From: Nematostella vectensis
Lineage: Eukaryota; Cnidaria; Anthozoa; Actiniaria; Edwardsiidae
Direction: 5' to 3'
DNA length: 64,000 nt
Assembly: GCF_932526225.1 (NCBI RefSeq)
Contig: NC_064041.1
Span: forward strand, 1,066,699-1,130,698
The notes beneath the pieces are model-generated. The model was not told where the DNA came from. It saw only the letters and a list, made by a program, of their open reading frames with translations, and made no database searches. Positions 1-10,485 of this stretch are shown here, in pieces; the first letter of the stretch is position 1; the number at the start of each line of letters is the position of its first letter. Made by a program: the position numbers and the translations under genes.

Positions 1-2310
1 CCCAGTGCATAACGAGTTACCTGCTGTATTGTCGAGTTGCCTGCTATATGTTTTTATTAAAGTAAATCACGTACAAATTCCAAAAAAGTGAAGCTTGAAT
101 GACGACGAATACGATATTCCCAGTGCATAACGAGTTACCTGCTGTACTGTCGAGTTGCCTGCTATATGTTTTTATTAAAGTTAATCACGTACAAATTCCA
201 AAAAAGTGAAGCTTGAATGACGACGAATACGATATTCCCAGCGCATAACGAGTTACCTGCTGTACTGTCGAGTTGCCTGCTATATGTTTTTATTAAAGTA
301 AATCATGTACAAATACGAAAAAATGAAGCTCCAATAACGACGGATACGATATTCAAAGCGCATAACGAGTTACCTGCTGTACTGTCGAGTTTCCTGCTAT
401 ATGTTTTTATTAAAGTAAATCACGTACAAATTCCAAAAAAGTGAAGCTTGAATGACGACGAATACGATATTCCCAGCGCATAACGAGTTACCTGCTGTAC
501 TGTCGAGTTTCCTGCTATATGTTTTTATTAAAGTAAATCACGTACAAATTCCAAAAATGTGAAGCTTGAATGACGACGAATACTATATTCCCAGTGCATA
601 ACGAGTTACCTGCTGTACTGTCGAGTTGCCTGCTATATGTTTTTATTAAAGTAAATCATGTACAAATACGAAAAAGTGAAGCTTCAATAACGACGAATAC
701 GATATTCCCAGTGCATAACGAGTTACCTGCTGTACTGTCGAGTTCTCTGCTATATGTTTTTATTAAAGTAAATCACGTACAAATTCCAAAAAAGTGAAGC
801 TTGAATGACGACGAATACGATATTCCCAGCGCATAACGAGTTACCTGCTGTACTGTCGAGTTGCCTGCTATATGTTTTTATTAAAGTAAATCATGTACAA
901 ATACGAAAAAATGAAGCTCCAATAACGACGGATACGATATTCAAAGCGCATAACGAGTTACCTGCTGTACTGTCGAGTTTCCTGCTATATGTTTTTATTA
1001 AAGTAAATCACGTACAAATTCCAAAAACGTGAAGCTTGAATGACGACGAATACTATATTCCCAGTGCATAACGAGTTACCTGCTGTACTGTCGAGTTGCC
1101 TGCTATATGTTTTTATTAAAGTAAATCATGTACAAATACGAAAAAGTGAAGCTTCAATAACGACGAATACGATATTCCCAGTGCATAACGAGTTACCTGC
1201 TGTACTGTCGAGTTGTCTGCTATATGTTTTTATTAAAGTAAATCACGTACAAATTCCAAAAAAGTGAAGCTTGAATGACGACGAATACGATATTCCCAGC
1301 GCATAACGAGTTACCTGCTGTACTGTCGAGTTGCCTGCTATATGTTTTTATTAAAGTAAATCATGTACAAATACGAAAAAATGAAGCTCCAATAACGACG
1401 GATACGATATTCAAAGCGCATAACGAGTTACCTGCTGTACTGTCGAGTTTCCTGCTATATGTTTTTATTAAAGTAAATCACGTACAAATTCCAAAAAAGT
1501 GAAGCTTGAATGACGACGAATACTATATTCCCAGTGCATAACGAGTTACCTGCTGTACTGTAGTGTTGCCTGCTATATGTTTTTATTAAAGTAAATCACG
1601 TATAAATACTAAAAAGTGAACATTTAACAACGACGAATACGATATTCCCAGTGCATAACGAGTTACCTGCTGTACTGTCGAGTTGCCTGCTATATGTTTT
1701 TATTAAAGTAAATCACGTACAAATTCCAAAAAAGTGAAGCTTGAATGACGACGAATACGATATTCCCAGCGCATAACGAGTTACCTGCTTGTCGAGTTGC
1801 CTGCTATATGTTTTTATTAAAGTAAATCACGTATAAATACCAAAAAGTGAACATTTAACAACGACGAATACGATATTCCCAGCGCATAACGAGTTACCTG
1901 CTGTACTGTCGAGTTGCCTGCTATATGTTTTTATTAAAGTAAATCACGTACAAATTCCAAAAAAGTGAAGCTTGAATGACGACGAATACGATATTCCCAG
2001 CGCATAACGAGTTAGCTGCTATATGTTTTTATTAAAGTAAATCACGTACAAATTCCAAAAAAGTGAAGCTTGAATGACGACGAATACGATATTCCCAGCG
2101 CATAACGAGTTACCTGCTTGTCGAGTTGCCTGCTATATGTTTTTATTAAAGTAAATCACGTATAAATGCCAAAAAGTGAAGCTGTAACAACAACGAATAC
2201 AATATTCCCAGTGTATAACGAGTTACCTGCTGTACTGTCGAGTTGCCTGTTATATGTTTTTGTTCGAGTAAATTACGTACAAATGCCAAAAAGTGAACAT
2301 TTAAATCTGG
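1..2310. repeat. 117/118-bp satellite array in 235-bp dimers
   Basis: About 19-20 head-to-tail monomers of 117-118 bp fill this stretch and start before the window. Landmarks are gacgacgaatac, cataacgagttacctgctgt and gttttTattaaagtaaatca, recurring every 117-118 bp (for example 101, 219). From about 220 to 1500 two monomer types alternate: one reads tacaaattccaaaaaagtg, the other tacaaatacgaaaaa. This gives a 235-bp higher-order unit. Later copies (1780-2150) carry short deletions. The 75-codon frames opening here are a by-product of the repeat. Confidence 0.95.
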
Positions 2311-2855
2311 TATTCGTACCGAGGCGGCTGTGTGGGGTTATAAAATGTATGGTGATAGACGTTAGTGTGTGGGTTAAAGTGTGCAATTATGGCTATTATA
2401 TATGGTGTATTGCATTGGGGATGTTAGTTAAGAGTTGTGGCTATAAATGAAATGTAGAAAACGGGCTTGGAGTTAGGGCAGAACAGTGTATTTGACCTTT
2501 GAACGAGGGTGATAATTACCTGTTGATAATTTCCTGTGAGTGTAATGTGAGCTTGTGAAAAATCAAGTCAATAACAAGACCGGTGAGGAATAATATCTGA
2601 AAGCGTGCAGGGGACAAATCAATGATGGCAAATAGAAGATAGATAGTGGTTATATAAGTATTGGACAGTTGGCTCCTTGAGTATGGGTTTTTATATTGTG
2701 TCGTGTAGAGAGAGAGTTTGTTAGGATTCGCGCTCTAGGTTAGTGACTGATAATCGATGAGCTTAAGCGATGGCCCATATCGAGCGAAAATAATACGCGT
2801 AGATACGGCAGAGAAACGGTAGGAATTACAGTGCAGGTTAAGATGTGTAAATCAC
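2311..2855. other. non-repetitive spacer, no gene recognised
   Basis: AT-rich sequence separates the main satellite from its outlying copies. I see no splice-bounded coding stretch or recognisable element. A reading frame running into it from 2166 starts inside the satellite and is not supported. Confidence 0.5.
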
Positions 2856-3085
2856 GTGCAAGTGCCAAAAGTGAACATTTAACAACGACGAATACGATAT
2901 TTCCAGTATATGTTTCTATTCGAGTTAATCACTTACAAATGCCAAAAAAGTGAAGCTTTAATAACGACGAATACGATATTCCCACTGCATCACGAGTTAC
3001 CTGCTGTACTGTCAAGTTGCCTGCTAAAAGTTTTTATAAAAGTAAATCACGAAAACATTCCAAAAAAGTTAGGCTTTAATAACGA
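2856..3085. repeat. diverged outlying satellite copies
   Basis: About two degraded monomers of the 117-bp satellite lie here, recognisable by aacgacgaatacgatatt and gagttacctgctgtactgtc. They carry more substitutions than the main array, as expected at the edge of a satellite block. Confidence 0.8.
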
Positions 3086-3095
3086 CATACATAAT

Positions 3096-3311
3096 TTGTC
3101 GTATTTCGAAAGTTTTGCAATGTTATTTCAGTCAGAACTCTAGATATCGACTTTTTTCCCACGGTCACGTGATTGATGACGTCATATTTTAAAAGTTCAT
3201 GATTGTAAAATCCCATGTGCTATTTGTCATATTTCGAAAGTTTCGTAATGTTTTCTCAATAGGAACTCGAGAAAATGTTTTTTCCCACGGTCACGTGATT
3301 GATGACGTCAT
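3096..3311. repeat. 128-bp tandem duplication with CACGTG and TGACGTCA
   Basis: Two imperfect copies of about 90 bp begin near 3096 and 3224. Each contains tatttcgaaagttt and ends with cccacggtcacgtgattg followed by atgacgtcat. The end carries a CACGTG E-box and a TGACGTCA CRE-type palindrome. No gene start lies close by, so a regulatory role is not supported. Confidence 0.7.
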
Positions 3312-4590
3312 GAGAATAACTAATACGGCGTTGTCTTCGTTATTACATTTGTACACTTAGGTTAAAGTTTGATGACTATCGGTAAAAAGGGGACGTAGAT
3401 ATCGCGACAATTGTGATGTAACGACTTGCCTGCTGGAACGTTCAACGTCACACAGTCACGTGATTAATAATATTTGATATCATACATGCATGAATATGTT
3501 TGTTGTACTTTTTGTACAATCGTGTCAAAATTTCGTGACAATCGGCCATATACCTGCCGAGATATTACACAAATTATCACATTTGAGTTGCCTGCTAACT
3601 TCACCGAGTTGCCTGCTGAGTTGCCTGCCAGCTTTACTATGGTAACGGTGGCCCATAAAAAAAGTGAAATCAAAGAGTAGTTAGTTTTAAGTAAAGCCTA
3701 AAATGTCACGTGTATTGAAGGGCAAAATTAATTGAATAGGAATTGTTTAATAATTAAATGACGAATCTTTGGAAGTAAAGATAAATAAAATGTTTAATTG
3801 CTGATGAAGGGTTATTTAATTTTTTGAAGTGGGTTAATTGCTGTGAGTCAACAGGGCCTTTTCAACGTGTAGGTTCGTGTTTTACCTCTCTTGACTTGAT
3901 TGACACATAATTCCCACAGCACAAATGAACAAACAATGGGACGACTGTTATGGTGGTATGTGGTATTAGAAACGTTCAATCACTATTATTTTATTCTTCG
4001 TTTAATTTGTCAGGATAGAAAGCTCATGTTGTAGCAAGGTTAAAGCACGCTTTTTATTTGAGCATATCCATCCGGAAAAATGGAAAAAAGGAAGACTAAA
4101 ACACTGTCATAAGCTTCTATATAGAAACACTGTCGGTTACAGCATACTGACTCACGACAACAAGGCAAATTAGAATGAATTAGTTCAGTTATCGGAAGGT
4201 TTGCGTTTTGGGAGACCGGATAACTATGACGGTTTAATGTTGCGAGAGTATAGAAATATGGTGCAAGAAAACAAAACAAACAATTAAAAGACAAACAAAT
4301 ACGTAAATTGGTGCCTTTAAAGTTGTTTATTGGTGAAAACATATTCAAAAGCACCTGAGGTTATCGCTTGAGTGTTTCTGGCCCGATTTACTTGGGGTAA
4401 AACAAAGCAAATCTAGTATAGGAAGTCAATATCAGGGAAAAGAATCACGCTCGAGTTAAGGTCTACGATTATTGGGTCCAGTTTTCCATGCAACGAGATT
4501 AGCCCATTACAATGTGTGGGGCTTCTCTTTGTAATGTGATGGTTTATTTATTATTAACATTTTACTAAATTTAATTGTGTTGGTCGGTTC
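3312..4590. other. no gene recognised; satellite-motif echoes
   Basis: The stretch is AT-rich without a convincing exon. At 3590-3640 the satellite word gagttgcctgct recurs three times at short spacing, interrupted by other sequence. Frames on both strands here (3464-3680, 4040-4354) have no recognisable domain. Confidence 0.45.
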
Positions 4591-4596
4591 AATTAA

Positions 4597-4805
4597 ATGG
4601 GCAAACATATTAAAGACTTTTTTCCCGTTAAAACAAGTAAAAGTGGTTCTAACAGAAATAACAACGAATTATCATATACCAGCAAAACACTCGGCCTTAG
4701 AGCAGCTATAAAAGCACCTTCGAGAAAAGGGCAGACGCTCGTTTCCTCTCGTCACCTCGTAAGAAGCTGCGACTGGGAGATACTCATAAGGAACAAGACT
4801 CAAGG
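4597..4805 (+). CDS. possible first coding exon of an unknown gene
   Basis: A true ATG opens a frame starting MGKHIKDFFPVKTSKSG. It runs to a consensus donor (CAAG|gtaagt) near 4805-4806, which would leave about 70 codons of a basic, Ser/Lys-rich N-terminus. The start resembles the MxK-x-FFxxxx opening of some transposon-derived or nuclear proteins, but I recognise no domain. No downstream exon could be joined, so this could be a chance frame beside a chance donor. Confidence 0.25.
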
Positions 4806-4937
4806 TAAGTGAGCCTGTCCTTTCGCTTATCATTCCCTACATCATATCTTTTCGTTAATAGAAAACGATCTAGGTGCAAGTCTAAATTCCGATAAAAAAT
4901 AATTTGGATTTATTCATCGATTATAATGGGTATAATT

Positions 4938-5054
4938 AACAATTATACCATTTTCATTGAGGTGGATAGTGGCGAAATATCTACCGAGAGTCGAAGGCTC
5001 GAGGTAGATATTTTTTAAGCCACTATCCGCGGAAATGGAAATGTTATAATTGTT
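4938..5054. repeat. 117-bp foldback (hairpin) element
   Basis: The arms are imperfect inverted repeats: aacaattata near 4938 pairs with tataattgtt ending 5054, and gtggatagtggc pairs with gccactatcc. The arms aaatatctacc and ggtagatatttt flank a short GC-richer loop (gagtcgaaggctc). No coding capacity. Size and outer AACAA..TTGTT ends resemble the foldback at 58889-59004. Confidence 0.75.
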
Positions 5055-5684
5055 TTTAGTATATAAATTTTTTTTTGGGAAACACTTGCTAATCGGCTAT
5101 TACACCCGCCATTTTGCTTGATTTCATTGCGAGGAAAATATCCACCTCCTAGGAGGTGTATATTATACTAATGGATGCTATTCATATACTGACACTAATA
5201 ATTACTTACAAGTTTTTTTTTGCACTTGCTAAAAAACGATGTAGGTCCAAAAAGAGAAGGTAGTTCTTTCCGATTAAAAAAAGTTTCTTAATTTTGATTT
5301 TTTTAAATATAACTAAATGCGTGCTATTCCTGTTTTTCAACTAAATAAAAAAAGCTTAAACTCCTATAGCTTCTAGTTGATAATCCGCTGATTTATCTGT
5401 TCGCTATTAGGTTATAGTTTTCACACTAATAATCATAAGTCCTATCTAATTGTGTCAATTAGATAGAAGAACATGTAGTTCTTTTTTGAATATTTTTTCT
5501 ACTTACTCTGATATATTACGAAGTAATTGTTTTCCTAAGCATCAAATCTACTAATTTTAGTATCTAAAAATAAAATATTCTTTGCGTGCCTTTAAATCTT
5601 ATGAAAACCGAGGTTTGTTTTACTATGGAGAATTCAAGGGCACTAGTGGAGCACGAAACCCAAGGTCCATCGCTGCAACATAAG
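5055..5684. other. AT-rich intergenic DNA upstream of dermatopontin
   Basis: I see no exon. It is low-complexity AT-rich DNA with several T-runs and contains no recognisable mobile-element protein. Confidence 0.4.
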
Positions 5685-5772
5685 ACTATCTATCACGACT
5701 TAGTTGAAACGCTCCTTCTATTGATTACACTATCTATCACGACTTAGTTGAAACGCTCCTTCTATTGACTAC
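5685..5772. repeat. 44-bp direct duplication upstream of dermatopontin
   Basis: Two near-identical 44-bp units (actatctatcacgacttagt ...) lie directly next to each other, 5685-5728 and 5729-5772. They end about 110 bp before the dermatopontin start codon, so they fall in the presumed promoter or 5' UTR. No known binding motif is claimed. Confidence 0.85.
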
Positions 5773-5884
5773 ATGCGCCCACCCCTCCCCCCAAATTTAG
5801 GGGCCCTTGATGTTTCCATGGCGATGGATGATGTTACTGTGGCTTGTATTGTTTAACTGATTATTGTTATCAACATGTTCAGTC

Positions 5885-8800
5885 ATGCGCACTAAGTGGC
5901 TTCTCGCGCTACTTCTGGTGGCCATCATCATCGTTGATCACGTGACCGATGCCAAACCCTGGTTTTCGAGACGGCGTCGCCGCCGCCGAAGATCGTCTCA
6001 GTGCATACCACCGTCCACCGCAGGGGGTCACTGGCTCAACTACTTCGACAAAAACGTTTTCTTCTCCTGTCCGTATGGTAAGTGTTTGGTGAAAATATTC
6101 CTTAATTTCTGCCGCACCGTTGAATAGTGATTATAAAGTTATTTAGGAAAGCTGGAAAGATAAGTGGCAACACCATACGGAATAACCGACGAAAGCTTCC
6201 AGGTTATCAAAAGGGTTTTGATGTGAAAAAATTAACAAATAGATCTCATTTCTGCGGTCCTCTTTTAAATGCATAGACGCCACAGCATGTAATGAACAAA
6301 AGAGTACGGAACGAGACACAGTCGAGTTTTCTTACGTTACAATCTAGTTATGGTGAGCGCATTCTGGTGCCAAGCGTAATCAAAGCGCATGATTGTGTCG
6401 TTGTATAAATATAGTATTGTGCTTTGAACTCCTTATACGATTGGATTGAAATGGTTGAAAATAACCTAACATTTCAGTCTGAAACTGCCGAAGAAATAAT
6501 AACAGTTGTTAATAATTGTTTTTTAATTAAAAGCGATAAATGTAAAAGAGTGATTACTGTGAGTATTGTTTTCATCTAATGATCCAGATCATTAGATGAA
6601 AACAGTAACAATTGTGTCTGACTAAGATTGTTTAATTCTCAGGGCAGTCTGTGAGCAACATCCAAGGACTGTACAGTGCTTGTCACAGGGACCGCGTGTG
6701 GAAGTACCAGTGCACGAATAATCCCGCAACCAGGGGGCGATGCAGCTGGTCACACTGGGTGAACGACTTCGACCAGCTTATCAACTACCACTGCCCCTAC
6801 AGCGGATTCATCACAGGCGTCGAGAGTTACCATAGCAACCATCACGAGGACAGGTGGGTGGCATAGAGTAAATACCGGTATGTAAACACTGCCCACATCA
6901 GCCCGTACAAACACTGCCCACATCAGCCCGTACAAACACTGCCCACATTAGCCCGTGCAAACACTGCCCACATTAGCCCGTGCAAACACTGCCCACATCA
7001 GCCAGTGCAAACACTTCCCACATCAACCCGTGCAAACACTGCCCACATCAGCCCGTGCAAACACTGCCCACATCAGCCCGTACAAACACTGCCCACATCA
7101 TCCCGTACAAACACTGCCCACATCAGCCAGTGCAAACACTGCCCACATTAGCCCGTACAAACACTGCCCACATCATCCCGTACAAACACTGCCCACATCA
7201 GCCCGTACAAACACTGTCCACATTAGCCCGTACAAACACTGTCCACATCATCCCGTACAAACACTGCCCACATTAGCCCGTGCAAACACTGCCCACATCA
7301 GCCCGTACAAACACTGCCCACATCAGCCCGTGCAAACACTGCCCACATCAGCCCGTACAAACACTGCCCACATTAGCCCGTACAAACACTGCCCACATCA
7401 GCCCGTGCAAACACTGCCCACATCAGCCAGTGCAAACACTGCCCACATCAGCCCGTACAACACTGCCCACATTAGCCCGTACAAACACTGCCCACATCAG
7501 CCCGTACAAACACTGCCCACATCAGCCAGTGTAAACACAGCCCACATCAGCCCGTGCAAACACTGCCCACATCAGCCAGTGTAAACACAGCCCACATCAG
7601 CCCGTGCAAACACTGCCCACATCAGCCCGTACAAACACTGCCCACATCAGCCCGTACAAACACTGCCCACATCAGCCCGTGCAAACACTGCCCACATCAG
7701 CCCGTGTAAACACTTCCCACATCAGCCAGTGTAAACACAGCCCACATCAGCCCGTGCAAACACTGCCCACATCAGCCCGTGCAAACACTGCCCACATCAG
7801 CCAGTGCAAACACTGCCCACATCAGCCCGTACAAACACTGCCCACATCAGCCCGTGCAAACACTGCCCACATCAGCCCGTGTAAACACTTCCCACATCAG
7901 CCAGTGCAAACACTGCCCACATCAGCCCGTGCAAACACTGCCCACATCAGCCCGTACAAACACTGCCCACATTAGCCCGTGCAAACACTGCCGACATCAG
8001 CCCGTGCAAACACTGCCCACATCAGCCCGTACAAACACTGCCCACATCAGCCCGTGTAAACACTTCCCACATCAGCCAGTGTAAACACAGCCCACATCAG
8101 CCCGTGCAAACACTGCCCACATCAGCCCGTGCAAACACTGCCCACATCAGCCAGTGCAAACACTGCCCACATCAGCCCGTACAAACACTGCCCACATTAG
8201 CCCGTGCAAACACTGCCCACATCAGCCAGTGCAAACACTGCCCACATCAGCCCGTACAAACACTGCCCACATCAGCCCGTGCAAACACTGCCGACATCAG
8301 CCCGTGCAAACACTGCCCACATCAGCCCGTACAAACACTGCCCACATCAGCCCGTGCAAACACTGCCAACATTAGCCCGTACAAACACTTCCCACATCAG
8401 CTCGTGCAAACACTTCCCACATCAGCCAGTGTAAACACTGGCCACATTAGCCCGTGCAAACTCTGCCCACATCAGCCCGTGCAAACACTGCCACATTCGC
8501 CCGTGCAAACACTGCTTACATCAGCCCGTGCAAACACTGCCCACATCAGCCCGTGCAAACACTGCCCACATCAGCCCGTGCAAACACTGCCCACATCAGC
8601 CCGTACAAACACTGCCCACATCAGCCAGTGTAAACACAGCCCACATCAGCCCGTGCAAACACTGCCCACATCAGCCCGTGCAAACACTGCCCACATCAGC
8701 CCGTACAAACACTGCCCACATCAGCCCGTACAAACACTGCCCACATCAGCCCGTGCAAACACCGCCAACATCAGCCAGTATTGCTAGCACAAGACAAAGA

Positions 8801-10485
8801 AATACTTCGAACTAATCGAAAGCATCTCCAGAAATGTCGTACAAACAGACAGCATACCTGGGTTTGCTTTTTACTAGCAATATTTACCGCTGCTTCCGCG
8901 GGCCCTAATAGTAGTTAGATAGTTATTTTATTTGCAAACAGAGGTTATCTTTTCAATGTAAAAGTTTGCTTAGAACCGCCAGGATTTATTCAAGTGGCTA
9001 TTTTTACCGCAGAAATTATAAATATTCTGGGTACGTCGTTTTATTAACCAAGCTCGGATTGTAATCCAGACCGGTATACCAGAAGGATTGATGGCGGCAT
9101 CAGGGTATCAAAGCCCAGTCCCCCTTCATTTGTACTGCCGTTAACTATAAAGAGCCCAACATTAATCCTTGTGGTCATCTTGGTACCTTGTCAAAAGGAT
9201 TAGCATTTCCCAACCATAAGAAAATAACTAAAAACTCCATGCGCAAGCTATAGGCGCAGCTGGTAACAGAGCCCCTTTAAGTCCCGAACATCATCATGTC
9301 GATTCTCAGGAGGTTAAGCTGGTAACAGAGCCCCTTTAAGTCCCGAACATCATCATGTCGATTCTCAGGAGGTTTCGCTGGTAACAGAGCCTCTTTAAGC
9401 CCCGAACATCATCATGTCGATTCTCAGGAGGTTAAGCTGGTAACAGAGCCCCTTTAAGCCCCGAACATCATCATGTCGATTTTCAGGAGGTTAAGCTGGT
9501 AACAGCCCCTTTAAGTCCCGAACATCATCATGTCGATTCTCAGGAGGTTAAGCTGGTAACAGAGCCCCTTTAAGTCCCGAACATCATCATGTCGATTTTC
9601 AGGAGGTTAAGCTGGTAACAGAGCCACTTTAAGCCCCGAACATCATCATGTCGATTTTTAGGAGGTTTCGGTTCAAGTGCTGTAACAGCCATAACTACAA
9701 GCGAATTCACTGCACCACCACTCACTACAAGAACAGCTGGCGTGCACGCATCAACTACAGCGTACCGAATGGGTTCTACCTCAGTGGCATGACCAGCGAA
9801 CACAGCAACCAACAGGAGTAAGTACCGCGTGCACTAGCGCCCCTTGCCGTGTTCGAAAAACAGCTTTATAAAGTATATAAGTACTACGAACTTAGTGTCA
9901 TACAACGCAAGGTGAGCTCATTATTTTATTCACACATACAGTGTTTAAGCGTGAGAATTCTTATGCTGCCTCACGCGTGACGTTTCTGCGTCAGACTTTT
10001 GGTTGACGTGCGAGATGAGTTTGGGCAAGTTTTCGGAGAGTTCGGTGAAGGTTCGAGTTTGAGTTCGTTGAGATATAGTCGTAAATAAAACAGTTGAGTG
10101 CGAATTTCGTCCCTCTTTGTTCGCCACAACATACAGTACGTTTGGGTGACCTGTCGTATACTCGGTTTCTATAGAGACGTACAGCGTACTACTGCAACTA
10201 TGTGTGATGTGTTTTTCTAAAAAAAATTCTTTTAGTTTTTTTTAGCCATACCATAAAGCACATAAAAGACTCTAAAAGTCATGCAAGTTTACAGTTGTAT
10301 ATGAAAGCAGTATACAGCTTTCCAAACCTAAATTGTATTTTATTTTTTGCGTAATGGTTTCTGTCAGAAGATAGTGCTCGAAGCTTGTTGTAGAGGTGAT
10401 AATTTATTAATGAATTTTTTTCTTTTACAGAGATCGCCGATGGCAGTACGAATACTGCAGGACAAAGAAACTGTATCACGGCTAA
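5885..10485 (+). CDS. dermatopontin-like secreted matrix protein, four exons
   Basis: Coding exons are 5885-6077, 6643-6853, 9662-9817 and 10431-10485. All junctions are GT..AG and join in phase to give 204 residues, close to the usual ~200 of dermatopontins. The start is the ATG at 5885, just before a signal peptide (residues 1-23). Residues 29-36 are eight arginines, followed by the dermatopontin body. Three family motifs appear: DRVWKYQC (from residue 81), DRRFRFKCC at the exon 2/3 join, and DRRWQYEYC from exon 4. Ten cysteines follow the signal, the number expected for five disulfides. Dermatopontins are extracellular collagen- and proteoglycan-binding proteins; in invertebrates some are agglutinins or biomineral matrix proteins. 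Intron 2 (2.8 kb) is mostly tandem repeat. The neighbouring LRP-like gene is convergent. The family call is firm; the exact role is unknown. Confidence 0.92.
6568..6603. repeat. 36-bp near-perfect palindrome in dermatopontin intron 1
   Basis: Arms gttttcatctaatgatc and gatcattagatgaaaac are exact reverse complements around a 2-bp centre. Outer ttactgt (6554) and acagtaa (6603) extend the symmetry. It ends about 40 bp before the exon 2 acceptor, so a hairpin in the pre-mRNA could sit next to the branch region. Confidence 0.85.
6880..8785. repeat. 25-bp minisatellite in dermatopontin intron 2
   Basis: About 76 copies of a 25-bp unit (cccgtgcaaacactgcccac + atcag) begin 27 bp after the exon 2 donor. 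Variants are gtac/gtgc/gtgt, atcag/attag and ccagtg/cccgtg. Because 25 is not a multiple of 3, all three forward frames stay open for long stretches and yield QTLPTSAR/HCPHQPV-type strings. These are not proteins. Confidence 0.97.
8790..9258. other. non-repetitive part of dermatopontin intron 2
   Basis: Unique sequence lies between the two arrays of intron 2. No exon or element recognised. Confidence 0.5.
9259..9665. repeat. 59-bp tandem array containing copies of the exon 3 acceptor
   Basis: Seven units of about 59 bp start at 9259, 9318, 9377, 9436, 9495, 9550 and 9609. The fifth is shortened by 4 bp. Each begins gctggtaacag and ends gattctcaggaggttaa or a variant. The last unit runs into the true acceptor (gatttttag|gaggtttcgg) of exon 3. 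Six upstream units therefore carry a pyrimidine-AG|gagg copy of the splice site plus the first exon bases. One copy (about 9370) keeps gaggtttcg as in the exon. Confidence 0.95.

Noticed and set aside
217-1502. Series of 75-codon forward frames with an almost identical product (NELPAVLSSCLLYVFIKVNH)
   Set aside because: They repeat with the 235-bp satellite dimer and differ only as the satellite does; no promoter, splice site or family supports a protein.
5864-5884. Upstream extension of dermatopontin from position 5864
   Set aside because: That codon is TTG; the first ATG in frame is at 5885, directly before a good signal peptide.
6880-8785. CRISPR-like look of regular 25-bp repeats (also 61845-64000)
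   Set aside because: Units are directly adjacent with no unique spacers, in intron-bearing eukaryotic DNA.
6955-8815. Overlapping frames of up to 227 codons encoding Thr/His/Pro/Cys repeats
   Set aside because: A 25-bp unit keeps all forward frames open; the stretch lies wholly inside dermatopontin intron 2, shown by the in-phase flanking exons.
9570-9812. Reverse frame across dermatopontin exon 3 and the 59-bp repeat
   Set aside because: It is antisense to a well-supported exon and crosses the repeat array.
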